Assembly: GCF_000733755.1 (NCBI RefSeq)
Contig: NZ_JPOF01000003.1
Coordinates: 722,501 to 786,500, forward strand
Direction: 5' to 3'
DNA: 64,000 bases
Origin: Lachnoclostridium phytofermentans
Lineage (GTDB): Bacteria; Bacillota; Clostridia; Lachnospirales; Lachnospiraceae
The translations under genes and the position numbers were made by a program. Below, in pieces: positions 7,913 through 16,102 of this stretch (position 1 is the first letter of the stretch; every line of letters starts with the position of its first letter). The notes beneath the pieces are model-generated. The model made no database searches, was not told where the DNA came from, and saw only the letters and a program-made list of their open reading frames with translations.

Positions 7913-9373
7913 ATGCAAAAGTTTAAAAATCTATCCCGAAAAAAGAAAATACTATATAGTATTCTCTCTGTGTTAATTGTCTATCTAATATATGTCGTTA
8001 TTAGCGTAACCATCCCCTTTGCAAATCCACCTGAAGTTAGCGAAGATTTTAAAAATAACTTTAGTTTAAATAGTTTTTACAGTGATACCAGATCCGTAGA
8101 CCGTGCAGCTGTGGTAGAAACTAGTCAAGATGCGCTTGATGTTCGTATACATATGATAAATCAAGCCAAAGAAAAGATTGCAATCTCTTCTTTTTCCATT
8201 AAACATGACCGCAGCTGTAAAGAAATTGCCAGTGTAGTCTTAGCAGCAGCCAATCGTGGCGTTAAGGTTCAGATATTAGTGGATGGTTTAACTGGTTTTA
8301 TCGATATGGGAGCTGACCCAATCTATTATGCCCTTGGAACACATGAAAATGTTGAAATCCGTTATTATAATATGCTGAATTTACTAAAACCCTGGACAGC
8401 AAATGGTAGGCTACACGACAAATATCTCATTATCGATGACTCGTTACTACTCCTTGGTGGCAGAAATATCTCTAACTATTTTCTTGGTGAATATAATACC
8501 AATGTCTTAAGTTATGATAGGGATATCTTTGTATATAATACTGCAGCTGAAACAAGTAGTAGTAAGGAAAGTGTTTTAACTCAAATATGGAGCTATTTCG
8601 AATCCGTTTGGAATGCAAAAGAAAGTGAACCAGTCTTTGATCGCGTTCCGAGACATAAGAAAAATAGCGTTACAAAAGCTTATGAAACTCTTGGTTCCAT
8701 CTATCAGGACTTAAAAACAACGCAACCACAACTTTTTACCGAGGGTGATTACGTGCCAGTTACCGTCCCAACAAATAAAATCACTTTAATCACAAATCCA
8801 ATTCATATTATGGCAAAAGAACCTCTCATCTGGTATCAGATGGTGGAACTTATGAAAAATGCGAAGAAACGTGTTTATATTCAAACTCCATATGCTGTAT
8901 TTGACTCCAGTATGTACAATGACATGAAAGAAATTAGTAATAAGGTATCAGATTTTCGAATGTTAATTAATTCTACCGCTGGGGGCGATAATGTTATGGC
9001 ATCTTCGGACTATACTTTTAATAAGCCTAAGGTTATCAAAACTGGTGTACAGATTTATGAATTTCAGGGAGATCACTCGATGCATGATAAATCTGTTTTA
9101 ATAGATGATGATATTTCCATTATTGGTTCTTTTAATGCTGATATGCGAAGTGCTTATCTGGACACAGAAGTTATGATTGTCGTTCATGGTACTGAATTTA
9201 ACAAACAGTTGGAATCGTATATGTATGCTATGCAAGATAAGTCCCTTCCAGTTCTTTTAGATGGAACCTATGGATCCAATGGAGATGTGATACCTCTTGA
9301 ACTTTCAACTGGAAAGAAGATGCTCTATAACATTACCTCAGTTGTATTTCAGCTGTTCCGCTTTTTGTTGTAA
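7913..9373 (+). CDS. Membrane phospholipase D-like protein (cardiolipin synthase family)
   Basis: 486 residues. One N-terminal membrane helix (about 13-36) after a basic start, then two phospholipase D domains. Both HxKxxxxD motifs are complete: H168/K170/D175 and H391/K393/D398, each followed by the GG/GSFN-type glycine-asparagine segment (LGGRNIS, IGSFNADMRS). Such enzymes transfer or hydrolyse phosphatidyl groups; bacterial relatives with one N-terminal anchor include cardiolipin synthases and secreted PLD-like proteins. The unusual spacing between the two motifs (about 220 residues) and the single anchor argue for a PLD-like family member, with cardiolipin synthesis possible but not shown. 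Ribosome site is weak (GAGG 9 bases upstream). Monocistronic. Confidence 0.85.
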   Translation: MQKFKNLSRKKKILYSILSVLIVYLIYVVISVTIPFANPPEVSEDFKNNFSLNSFYSDTRSVDRAAVVETSQDALDVRIHMINQAKEKIAISSFSIKHDRSCKEIASVVLAAANRGVKVQILVDGLTGFIDMGADPIYYALGTHENVEIRYYNMLNLLKPWTANGRLHDKYLIIDDSLLLLGGRNISNYFLGEYNTNVLSYDRDIFVYNTAAETSSSKESVLTQIWSYFESVWNAKESEPVFDRVPRHKKNSVTKAYETLGSIYQDLKTTQPQLFTEGDYVPVTVPTNKITLITNPIHIMAKEPLIWYQMVELMKNAKKRVYIQTPYAVFDSSMYNDMKEISNKVSDFRMLINSTAGGDNVMASSDYTFNKPKVIKTGVQIYEFQGDHSMHDKSVLIDDDISIIGSFNADMRSAYLDTEVMIVVHGTEFNKQLESYMYAMQDKSLPVLLDGTYGSNGDVIPLELSTGKKMLYNITSVVFQLFRFLL

Positions 9374-9465
9374 TTTAAAATAATCAGACTAATATATCAA
9401 TCGCAAAATAAGGTGGTATTCTATTCGCAGGATATTCTTATCAGATTTATACTGTAATTAAAAAA

Positions 9466-9515
9466 GCGAAGAGGATAGTGATAACATCTCACTCCTCTTC
9501 GTTTTATTTTTCTGC
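9466..9515 (+). terminator. Terminator between phospholipase D-like gene and hslO
   Basis: Long hairpin with outer arms CGAAGAGGA / CTCCTCTTCG and inner AGTGA/TCTCACT pairing, followed by TTTTATTTTT. Lies between convergent genes and may serve both. Confidence 0.8.
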
Positions 9516-9575
9516 AATTATTCCGTACTGATTTCGATCATTCCATCATACCTGCTGGAGTAATAGACTTTAATA

Positions 9576-10457
9576 TCATTTACTTCTTGTTATAATATCC
9601 TTTAGCTCCTGCACAGAAAACTCATAATTTGTATTACAAAAATGACAATTTACTTCAATTGGCTTTCCGTCATCAATCATCTCTTGTAAGTCCTTCTTAC
9701 CGATACTTACAATAGCCTTTTCTACACGTTCTTTCGTACAGTTACAGGTAAACTTGGTTGGTACCTTATCTAATATGGTAAGACCAAATTCCCCTAGAAT
9801 TTCTTCTAAAATTTCTTCTGGTGTCATCCCTTTATCTAACATTGAAGTAACGGATGTAATTTCTCCGATTTTTTCTTCTAATTTTGAGATCACTTCCTCT
9901 TCTGCAAATGGTAACAACTGAATAATGAATCCTCCTGCACACCGTACGGTATTGTCACGATTCATCAACACTCCAAGTGCTACTGAGGATGGAACCTGTT
10001 CTGAAGTTGCAAAGTAATAAGTTAAATCTTCTGCAATCTCTCCGGTAACCAAATCTGTCTGTCCAACATAAGGCTCTTTCAGTCCCATATCCTTAATTAC
10101 ACTAAGAACTCCGATATCAAGGGCTTTACCAACATCTAATTTCCCTTTAGGGCTAGGAGGGAGATTAACAACATTTTGATAGGCATAACCTTTGACATTC
10201 GCACTTGAATCCGCGGTAACAGTTAATCCACCAATTGGCCCGCTACAAGTAATCTTTAATGTTAAAAGATCCTTATCTCCCTTCATCATACTACCCATCA
10301 TTGCTCCAGCAGTTAATAATCTTCCAAGTGCCGCAGTTACAACAGGGCTTGTATTGTGAGCTCCTCTCGCAGTTTCAACAATTTCCGTTGATACACAAGC
10401 GAATGCTCGTATCTGGCTATTGGCTGCAGTTGCACGTACTATATAATCATTCATCAT
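9576..10457 (-). CDS. hslO: Hsp33 redox-regulated chaperone
   Basis: 293 residues when started at the first of two adjacent ATGs (10457; 10454 is equally possible, with AGAGG just upstream). A longer frame to 10523 exists but lacks a ribosome site and the extra residues do not fit the family. Hsp33 is a cytoplasmic holdase activated by oxidation. The N-terminal DYIVRATAANSQIRAFA and the C-terminal zinc switch, CNC followed about 30 residues later by CHFC, are diagnostic; all four cysteines are present. The methyltransferase gene lies 75 bases upstream on the same strand, so cotranscription is plausible. Confidence 0.95.
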   Translation of the reverse strand: MMNDYIVRATAANSQIRAFACVSTEIVETARGAHNTSPVVTAALGRLLTAGAMMGSMMKGDKDLLTLKITCSGPIGGLTVTADSSANVKGYAYQNVVNLPPSPKGKLDVGKALDIGVLSVIKDMGLKEPYVGQTDLVTGEIAEDLTYYFATSEQVPSSVALGVLMNRDNTVRCAGGFIIQLLPFAEEEVISKLEEKIGEITSVTSMLDKGMTPEEILEEILGEFGLTILDKVPTKFTCNCTKERVEKAIVSIGKKDLQEMIDDGKPIEVNCHFCNTNYEFSVQELKDIITRSK

Positions 10458-10532
10458 TTTCCTCTTTTCTGCGCTGCTTTTTTCTCTGATGTTTGTGAAA
10501 TCAGCGCTACACAAACATACCAATTAAGTAAA

Positions 10533-11342
10533 TTATAAATACAACTTCTTCTCTTGTTTTTTCTCCCGTGCAATGACATAAATACGTTCACTATCATTGG
10601 TTGGTGCGTCCTTCGTCATTGCATCATAAGCAGTCACATATTCCATACCTGCTTCTATTAATAAAGATTTGATTTCCTCAAGCTCATAGGCCCTTTGGTA
10701 ATGGGTTTCCTCCATACGCTCATAAAGAGAAGTTGTCTCTAATTCCTCATCCTCAAGCTCAATTTCTGTTTTTTTATAGATTGTAATATCATATTGATTG
10801 ATTGCTTCTTTTTCATGATAATAGTTTTCCCAGATAAAGCTGCAATCCTCTCTGTTCTCTGCAATCGTAGTCTCACCAAGGATATCTCTGTATTTATGAA
10901 CTGTGTTCATATCAAAAATAAATATTCCTTGTGGATCCAAATAGTTATTTACTAAACGAAAGACCTGCTTAAGCTCCTCCGGTTTTGTAATATAATTCAT
11001 ACTATCACAAATACTAACCACTGCGGCAACAGTACCATATAACTCAAATTCTCTCATATCTTGATTCAGGTATAAAATATCGTCAAAGGAATAACCTGCA
11101 TCCATATCTTTTTCCCTGGCAATCTCTAACATGTCTTCTGATAAGTCAATTCCAATCATATCATACCCAAGTTCAAATAATCTTCTGGTTATACTTCCAG
11201 TACCACAACCAAGTTCCAGTACTAAACCATCCCTTACTCCGTATTCTCTTAATAAACCAGCAAGATACTCTGACCATTCCTCATAAGGAACATTATCCAT
11301 AAATGTATCATAAACATTAGCAAAACCTGTATATGCTTGCAT
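10533..11342 (-). CDS. SAM-dependent class I methyltransferase
   Basis: 269 residues from the ATG at 11342, which has AAGGAG seven bases upstream; the frame could extend seven codons further without a ribosome site. Rossmann-type SAM motif VLELGCGTGSITRRL, then the acidic end of strand 2 (MIGIDLS), CDSMNYI and FIFDMNT. Resembles small Firmicutes methyltransferases of the YqeM/COG2226 kind (begin AYxxFAxxYDxFMDxVPY), whose substrates are unknown. Probably the first gene of a unit with hslO. Confidence 0.85.
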   Translation of the reverse strand: MQAYTGFANVYDTFMDNVPYEEWSEYLAGLLREYGVRDGLVLELGCGTGSITRRLFELGYDMIGIDLSEDMLEIAREKDMDAGYSFDDILYLNQDMREFELYGTVAAVVSICDSMNYITKPEELKQVFRLVNNYLDPQGIFIFDMNTVHKYRDILGETTIAENREDCSFIWENYYHEKEAINQYDITIYKKTEIELEDEELETTSLYERMEETHYQRAYELEEIKSLLIEAGMEYVTAYDAMTKDAPTNDSERIYVIAREKKQEKKLYL

Positions 11343-11674
11343 TCTTGTTCTCCTTCCAGTCAAAGGGTATTCTAACCACTGTTTCCCTTCCTCATTCCCT
11401 CATTGATGCTACCTAGTATTGAAGCTGTAGTCTTAAATTTTACTAAATTCAGTACTATTTCTATAAAAAAACAGATGACATTTTCAATACCATCAAAAAG
11501 GACTGAAGTAAAGTAGTATCAAAATTTCATACCAAACTTTACAACAGCCCTTATTATATCATTATTCCATTGTCGCTTCAATGTATTCTAGAAAATGAAA
11601 ATCGGCAAATTTCTTCTATTATATAATTTATGATATATTCTTTCCATGCATTTTACCTAATGTTCTATCGAATC
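11343..11674. other. Intergenic region between xylB and the methyltransferase gene
   Basis: 332 bases holding the xylB terminator (11497-11552) and the upstream region of the methyltransferase gene. I see no convincing ORF or standard promoter match in the rest. Confidence 0.5.
11497..11552 (-). terminator. xylB terminator
   Basis: On the minus strand a long interrupted stem: AAGG.CTG, GTAAAGT and GTAT blocks pair with ATAC, ACTTTAC and CAG.CCTT, followed by CCTTTTTGATGG. Confidence 0.65.
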
Positions 11675-13141
11675 TTACAGCTTACGATATACCGGTTTTA
11701 GCGTTGGGTATAATTCACGGAATACCTCGTATTTCTTATTATACTTTTCTACCAAAGCTGGATCTTTTGATATGGTATCTGTTACGCGGATTAATTTATC
11801 TGCTGCCTCAGACACTGTCTCATAAGCACCGCATCCAACTGCTGCGAGCATTGCTGCACCATATCCAGGTCCTTCCTCGCAAGCTAATTTTTCAACTGTG
11901 ACATCTAAGATATTGGCTACTAACTTACACCAAAGATCACTCTTTGCTCCGCCACCGATTAATCTAACGCGCTCTACTGTAACACCAAATGAACGAGCGA
12001 TTTCAACAGCATCGCGAAGTGCAAAGGTAACTCCTTCTAAAACAGCAAGTGTCATATCTCCTCTTGTTGTGTTCATTGACATACCGATAAATGCACCACG
12101 TGCCGAAGGATCATTATGAGGGGTTCTCTCGCCCATAAGGTATGGGAGGAAATAAACCTCATTTTCCCCTAAGTTTCCAATCTCTTGTTGTTCTTTTGCG
12201 AACTCTTTGGTTCTTAAGATATCTTCCATCCACCATTTGTTTGCAGATGCAGCGCAAAGCATACAGCCAAGGAAATGAAATTTACCATTTGCATGTGCAA
12301 AGGAGTGAAGTGCATTATTTTCATCTACTGCAAAGTTATCCGAAGCAATAAATACAGTACCGGAGGTTCCAAGAGATACACTACACATACCATGTTCTAT
12401 TGTTCCCGTACCAATCGCGCCTGCTGCATTATCACCAGCTCCTGCGATTACCTTAACATTTGTCGTAAGACCCAATTCTTTTGCAGCAGTCTCAGTAAGT
12501 GTTCCAACTACTTCATAACTCTCATAGATTTTAGCGAGTTGATTTTTATGTATTCCTACAATTTCAATCATCTCATCGCTCCAGCACTTATGCTCGACAT
12601 CAAATAACAGCATTCCGGAAGCATCTGAAACATCAGTACAGTGTACTCCTGTAAAACGATATGCAAGATAATCCTTTGGTAACATAATTTTTGCTATGCG
12701 ATTAAAAATCTCAGGTTCCTGTTTCTTAACCCACAACAATTTTGGTGCGGTGAATCCGGTTAACGCCATATTCGCTGTATATCTAGAGATTTTTTCTCTT
12801 CCGATTACATTATTTAAGTAATCACATTCTTCTCCGGTTCTACCATCGTTCCAAAGAATTGCAGGTCGAAGTACTTCGTCGTTACTATCTAAGATGACAA
12901 GTCCATGCATCTGTCCACCAAAACTAATTCCTGCAACTTCTTCTTTCTTCACATCCTTGATTAATTCCTTTATACCTGCAACGCTCTGGCGATACCAATC
13001 TCCCGGATTTTGTTCCGACCATCCGGTTTTTGGGAAGAACAATTCATATTCCTTTGATACCACCTTAGTAATCTCACCATTCTCCCTCATCAACACAAGC
13101 TTCACAGAAGAAGTTCCTAAATCCACACCAATATAATACAT
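11675..13141 (-). CDS. xylB: Xylulokinase
   Basis: 488 residues, full length for XylB of the FGGY kinase family. Phosphorylates D-xylulose to xylulose-5-phosphate, feeding the pentose phosphate pathway. Evidence: N-terminal phosphate loop GVDLGTSSVKLVL, TGWSEQNPGDWY, GISFGGQMHGLV, WNDGRT, the DASGMLLFDV segment and the C-terminal IGGGAKSDLWCKLVANIL ATP-site motif. No xylose isomerase gene is adjacent. It is divergent from a ROK-type regulator, with an operator-like palindrome in the shared region, so xylose or xylulose-responsive control is the natural inference. Its leader of about 175 bases is unusually structured. Confidence 0.95.
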   Translation of the reverse strand: MYYIGVDLGTSSVKLVLMRENGEITKVVSKEYELFFPKTGWSEQNPGDWYRQSVAGIKELIKDVKKEEVAGISFGGQMHGLVILDSNDEVLRPAILWNDGRTGEECDYLNNVIGREKISRYTANMALTGFTAPKLLWVKKQEPEIFNRIAKIMLPKDYLAYRFTGVHCTDVSDASGMLLFDVEHKCWSDEMIEIVGIHKNQLAKIYESYEVVGTLTETAAKELGLTTNVKVIAGAGDNAAGAIGTGTIEHGMCSVSLGTSGTVFIASDNFAVDENNALHSFAHANGKFHFLGCMLCAASANKWWMEDILRTKEFAKEQQEIGNLGENEVYFLPYLMGERTPHNDPSARGAFIGMSMNTTRGDMTLAVLEGVTFALRDAVEIARSFGVTVERVRLIGGGAKSDLWCKLVANILDVTVEKLACEEGPGYGAAMLAAVGCGAYETVSEAADKLIRVTDTISKDPALVEKYNKKYEVFRELYPTLKPVYRKL

Positions 13142-13281
13142 CTGCTACCTCCCATATCACTCTATCCTATTTCATTTAGCTCTGCCAAGCGGTACTTGGA
13201 ATCCGTTTCGCTACTTCCTCGTAACCTTACAGCTTTGCTACTAACTCAGTAGGTGCTTTAGCACTCACTGAGATGAAGATG

Positions 13282-13312
13282 TTCCCCCTGCTTAGAAGCA
13301 GAGGACTTCTCC
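13282..13312 (-). promoter_or_regulatory. Structured xylB leader hairpin
   Basis: In transcript orientation GAAGTCCTCTGCTTCT then AAGCAGGGGG forms a hairpin just downstream of the predicted xylB start. Two more hairpins follow in the leader (CTCAGT...ACTGAG near 13235-13262, CCAAG...CTTGG near 13187). The hairpin closely resembles the terminator dyad at 34306-34351. Function unknown. Confidence 0.45.
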
Positions 13313-13321
13313 CGTAAGATT

Positions 13322-13346
13322 ATATTGTTTATTTACTAAACAATAT
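13322..13346. promoter_or_regulatory. Operator-like palindrome and divergent xylB/xylR promoters
   Basis: Perfect inverted repeat ATATTGTTTA-N5-TAAACAATAT. It overlaps a -35 box of a plus-strand promoter (TTTACT 13332-13337, 17 bases, TATAAT 13355-13360) for the ROK regulator and touches the minus-strand TATAAT at 13319-13324 for xylB. The arms resemble XylR operators of Firmicutes (GTTTGT/TTAGTTT type). Placement would allow one protein to repress both genes. Confidence 0.65.
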
Positions 13347-13458
13347 GATTATGGTATAATCATATCAATATACAAAACGAGTGTCAAGAGAGATTCTTAC
13401 GGTTTCATTATAAGAAATTAAGAACATCGGCACGTTTAAGAAAGGACGAAATTCTATC

Positions 13459-14598
13459 ATGGTTTTAGGTAGTAAAGAACTGATACGAGATATTAATAGT
13501 AAGCTTGTGCTTGAAACAATTTTACAAAATGAGCCAATCTCCCGTGCAGCCATCTCGAAAAAATTAGGACTAACCAAAGCCACTATCTCTGCTATCGTTA
13601 GTGATTTTATTAATGATAAATTAGTAGTAGAAATTGGAAGTGAGGATACTGGGCTAGGCCGTAAACCAATTCTGTTAAGTTTTCATAAGAAAGCTGGTTA
13701 TGCTATTTGTGTTGATATCGAGGTTTCCAGAATCTCCTGTATGATATCAGATCTGAAAGGAGAACAACGTAGTGTCAAACAAATCAAAACACCTTCTGAA
13801 ACAAACCTAGTTCCAGTCTTAATTGATCTCATCCAATCTATGGAGTCTGAATATGAAAAAACACCTTATGGTCTCATTGGTATTGCCATTGGAATCCATG
13901 GTGTAGTTCATCAGAACAAGGTATTATTTACCCCTTATTATAACTTACATGACATTAACTTATCAGAACAATTGGGTAGTTATTTTGGAGTTCCTGTATT
14001 TTTAGAAAATGAAGCAAATCTATCCGCTCTTGGAGAAAAAGCATTTCTTCCTGAGACCTATACCTCTCTTGCAAACTTAAGCATTCACTCGGGTGTTGGT
14101 CTTGGTATCATTTTAAACAAGCAATTATACACAGGATATCATGGAAACGCCGGTGAATTTGGTCACACCATCGTTGTAATGAATGGTCGCACTTGCCCTT
14201 GTGGAAATCAGGGTTGTCTCGAACAATATGCTTCTGAACGCGCTCTATTAAAAGAGTATAGAGAAGATGCTTCCTTAGATGATTTATTGTCAGCCTACGA
14301 GAAAAGAGAGCCAAAAGCAGTGGAAGTGATGGAGCATTTTATCAAATACATGGCTGTATGCGTAAATAATCTTCAAAACACCATTAGCCCAGAAATTATT
14401 ATTATTAACAGTGCCTTTACTAACGCTTATCCGGAATTAGCTGAGATGATTACAAAAAAAGTTAGTAATAAGTTAGTGGATAAGATTCCGTTAATCGCTT
14501 CCAACCTAAAAGATCATTCTATTCTGCTTGGTGGTATTACTGTATTGGTGAAAAACTTCCTCGGTATTAAAAATCTTAGTTTAGCAACCAAGAATTAA
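13459..14598 (+). CDS. xylR: ROK-family transcriptional regulator, XylR-like
   Basis: 379 residues. N-terminal winged helix-turn-helix (about 14-60: ILQNEPISRAAISKKLGLTKATISAIV) joined to a ROK sugar-kinase-like domain with the zinc motif CPCGNQGCLEQYAS and the GHTIV segment. This architecture defines NagC/XylR/Mlc regulators, in which a sugar bound to the kinase-like domain controls DNA binding. Divergence from xylB and the palindrome at 13322-13346 support the XylR assignment; the ligand itself cannot be read from sequence. Start ATG at 13459; the preceding AAAGGACG gives a ribosome site about 8 bases away. Confidence 0.85.
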   Translation: MVLGSKELIRDINSKLVLETILQNEPISRAAISKKLGLTKATISAIVSDFINDKLVVEIGSEDTGLGRKPILLSFHKKAGYAICVDIEVSRISCMISDLKGEQRSVKQIKTPSETNLVPVLIDLIQSMESEYEKTPYGLIGIAIGIHGVVHQNKVLFTPYYNLHDINLSEQLGSYFGVPVFLENEANLSALGEKAFLPETYTSLANLSIHSGVGLGIILNKQLYTGYHGNAGEFGHTIVVMNGRTCPCGNQGCLEQYASERALLKEYREDASLDDLLSAYEKREPKAVEVMEHFIKYMAVCVNNLQNTISPEIIIINSAFTNAYPELAEMITKKVSNKLVDKIPLIASNLKDHSILLGGITVLVKNFLGIKNLSLATKN

Positions 14599-14604
14599 CA
14601 AGAA

Positions 14605-14668
14605 ACGCATAGAAAATTATTACGTAAAGTTCCAACACTTACTCTAATAATTATCTATGCGTCTTTTT
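14605..14668 (+). terminator. xylR terminator
   Basis: Long stem: ACGCATAGA.AATTATTA pairs with TAATAATT.TCTATGCGT, loop about 22 bases, then CTTTTT. Confidence 0.8.
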
Positions 14669-14670
14669 AA

Positions 14671-14750
14671 ATTCTGTCTTTTTTATTTTCTGTCTTTTAT
14701 ATATTCTGTCTTATTTATATTCTGTCTTATTTATATTCTGTTTATTTGTA
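14671..14750. repeat. 16-bp tandem repeat, about five copies
   Basis: The hexamer TTCTGT recurs at 14673, 14689, 14705, 14721 and 14737, an exact 16-base period. Consensus unit about ATTCTGTCTTATTTAT. It fills the space between the xylR terminator and the convergent lipid kinase stop at 14770. Confidence 0.85.
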
Positions 14751-14769
14751 TTAATTAAGATACAAACGA

Positions 14770-15705
14770 TTACAGACTTTCTAACGTTTCTTTTGCTTCG
14801 AGCAACTCTGTGCGATCACAGATATAAGGAATGGCTTGTTTATGTATTACAATATTTGCCTCTGTTGTAGTACCACCGTATTCCCCATCTAACGACCAAG
14901 GCATATCACTCTCTGAACTAATTTTAACAGAATGGACTCGATGATAATATATGTGTTTTCCCGTAATCACATTATGCATTAAATCATTGACAATACCACT
15001 TAATTCCACTAAATTATGTGGTCTACGGATCAGGATTAATTCAAATAATCCATCATTTAATAACACTTGTGAGCCTGTAATTCCTCGAAAACCTCCAATG
15101 GAATTTGAATTTGCTAACATTCCATAGATAAAATCATCCTCCACCACCTCATCCTCATGTTCGATACGAAGATGGTAAACCTTAACGCTGTGAAGTTTAC
15201 TGATACCACTTAAAATATATGCCATACGACCGAGAACATTTTTAAAATTCTGTGGAGTATCGTACGAAACATCCGTAAATAGTCCAAATGCTGCTGTATA
15301 AGTAAAATACGAGTTGTTCATTGATCCGACGTCACATAACAAAGTAGCACCTTTCACTATAATTTCAGCTGCTTTTTCCATGTCTTTTGGAATATTTAGA
15401 CTATACCCAAAGTCATTTGTTGTACCGGAAGGTATGTAGCCAACCGGCAGGGAACAACCAACTTCCATAAGTCCTCCAACTACCTCATTTAAAGTGCCAT
15501 CTCCACCAGAGCATACAATGGTATCACATCCGTTTTGGGTCGCATATTCCTTCGCTATCTCTCTGGCATCCATTTTTTGTCTGGTAGGATATATCACAAC
15601 CTCACAATCAGTTCTTAAGAATATTTCTAGGATTTGTGAAAGTTTCGTCCGTATTCTACCTCTACCTGCATTTGGATTATAGATAAATAACATCTTTCTT
15701 CGCAT
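14770..15705 (-). CDS. Diacylglycerol kinase-like lipid kinase (DgkB/YegS family)
   Basis: 311 residues from the ATG at 15705. Soluble lipid kinase: the N-terminal LFIYNPNAGRG phosphate-binding strand, IVCSGGDGTLNEVVGGL (nucleotide motif GGDGT), GYIPSGTTNDF and the C-terminal SLDGE with downstream acidic residues are all present. It phosphorylates diacylglycerol or a related lipid for phospholipid recycling. The frame extends upstream to an ATG at 15762 that overlaps the end of the SASP gene by eight bases; I prefer 15705 because family members start just before the YNPNAG strand, though its ribosome site (AAAGG, 12 bases away) is distant. Translational coupling from the SASP gene is an alternative. 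Confidence 0.85.
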   Translation of the reverse strand: MRRKMLFIYNPNAGRGRIRTKLSQILEIFLRTDCEVVIYPTRQKMDAREIAKEYATQNGCDTIVCSGGDGTLNEVVGGLMEVGCSLPVGYIPSGTTNDFGYSLNIPKDMEKAAEIIVKGATLLCDVGSMNNSYFTYTAAFGLFTDVSYDTPQNFKNVLGRMAYILSGISKLHSVKVYHLRIEHEDEVVEDDFIYGMLANSNSIGGFRGITGSQVLLNDGLFELILIRRPHNLVELSGIVNDLMHNVITGKHIYYHRVHSVKISSESDMPWSLDGEYGGTTTEANIVIHKQAIPYICDRTELLEAKETLESL

Positions 15706-15754
15706 TATCAATGTCAACCTTTCTATTTTCCTTGCTTGGAACAAGCATGATTGA

Positions 15755-15961
15755 TCAATCATGATGATTCATTTGCTTTTCCATAGCTTTTCTTTTTCTT
15801 GTCATAATGCCACCGATACGGCCAGTTTCTTTTGCCGATAATGACCCCCAGCCCTCACGTAATACTTGATCAAAGAGACCTAGTTCTTTTGCAATCTCGT
15901 ACTTCATCATATCTTCTGGCTTAACTTTGGACAAATCAATCGGTTTTCTTGTTTTTCCCAT
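15755..15961 (-). CDS. Small acid-soluble spore protein, alpha/beta-type
   Basis: 68 residues. The block MMKYEIAKELGLFDQVLREG followed by SAKETGRIGGIMTRKRK fits the clostridial divergent alpha/beta SASP group: the EIA sequence is the germination protease site and GRIGGIMTRK corresponds to the second DNA-binding block (GSVGGEMVKR in classic forms). Such proteins coat and protect spore DNA, and are made in the forespore under sigma G. This is the main evidence that the organism sporulates. It overlaps or abuts the lipid kinase gene downstream. Start ATG at 15961 has GGAG nearby. Confidence 0.85.
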   Translation of the reverse strand: MGKTRKPIDLSKVKPEDMMKYEIAKELGLFDQVLREGWGSLSAKETGRIGGIMTRKRKAMEKQMNHHD

Positions 15962-16102
15962 ATGATATACTCCTTATTGTGTTGCAACAAGGGGAAAATG
16001 TCAATCCCTAAATAGTTCCATTTTCCTCCAATTGCAAATAATTTTCATGTAATATTATCCTTTTGGAGTATATCCATTTTAGCCTGCCATAAACATAGCG
16101 AA

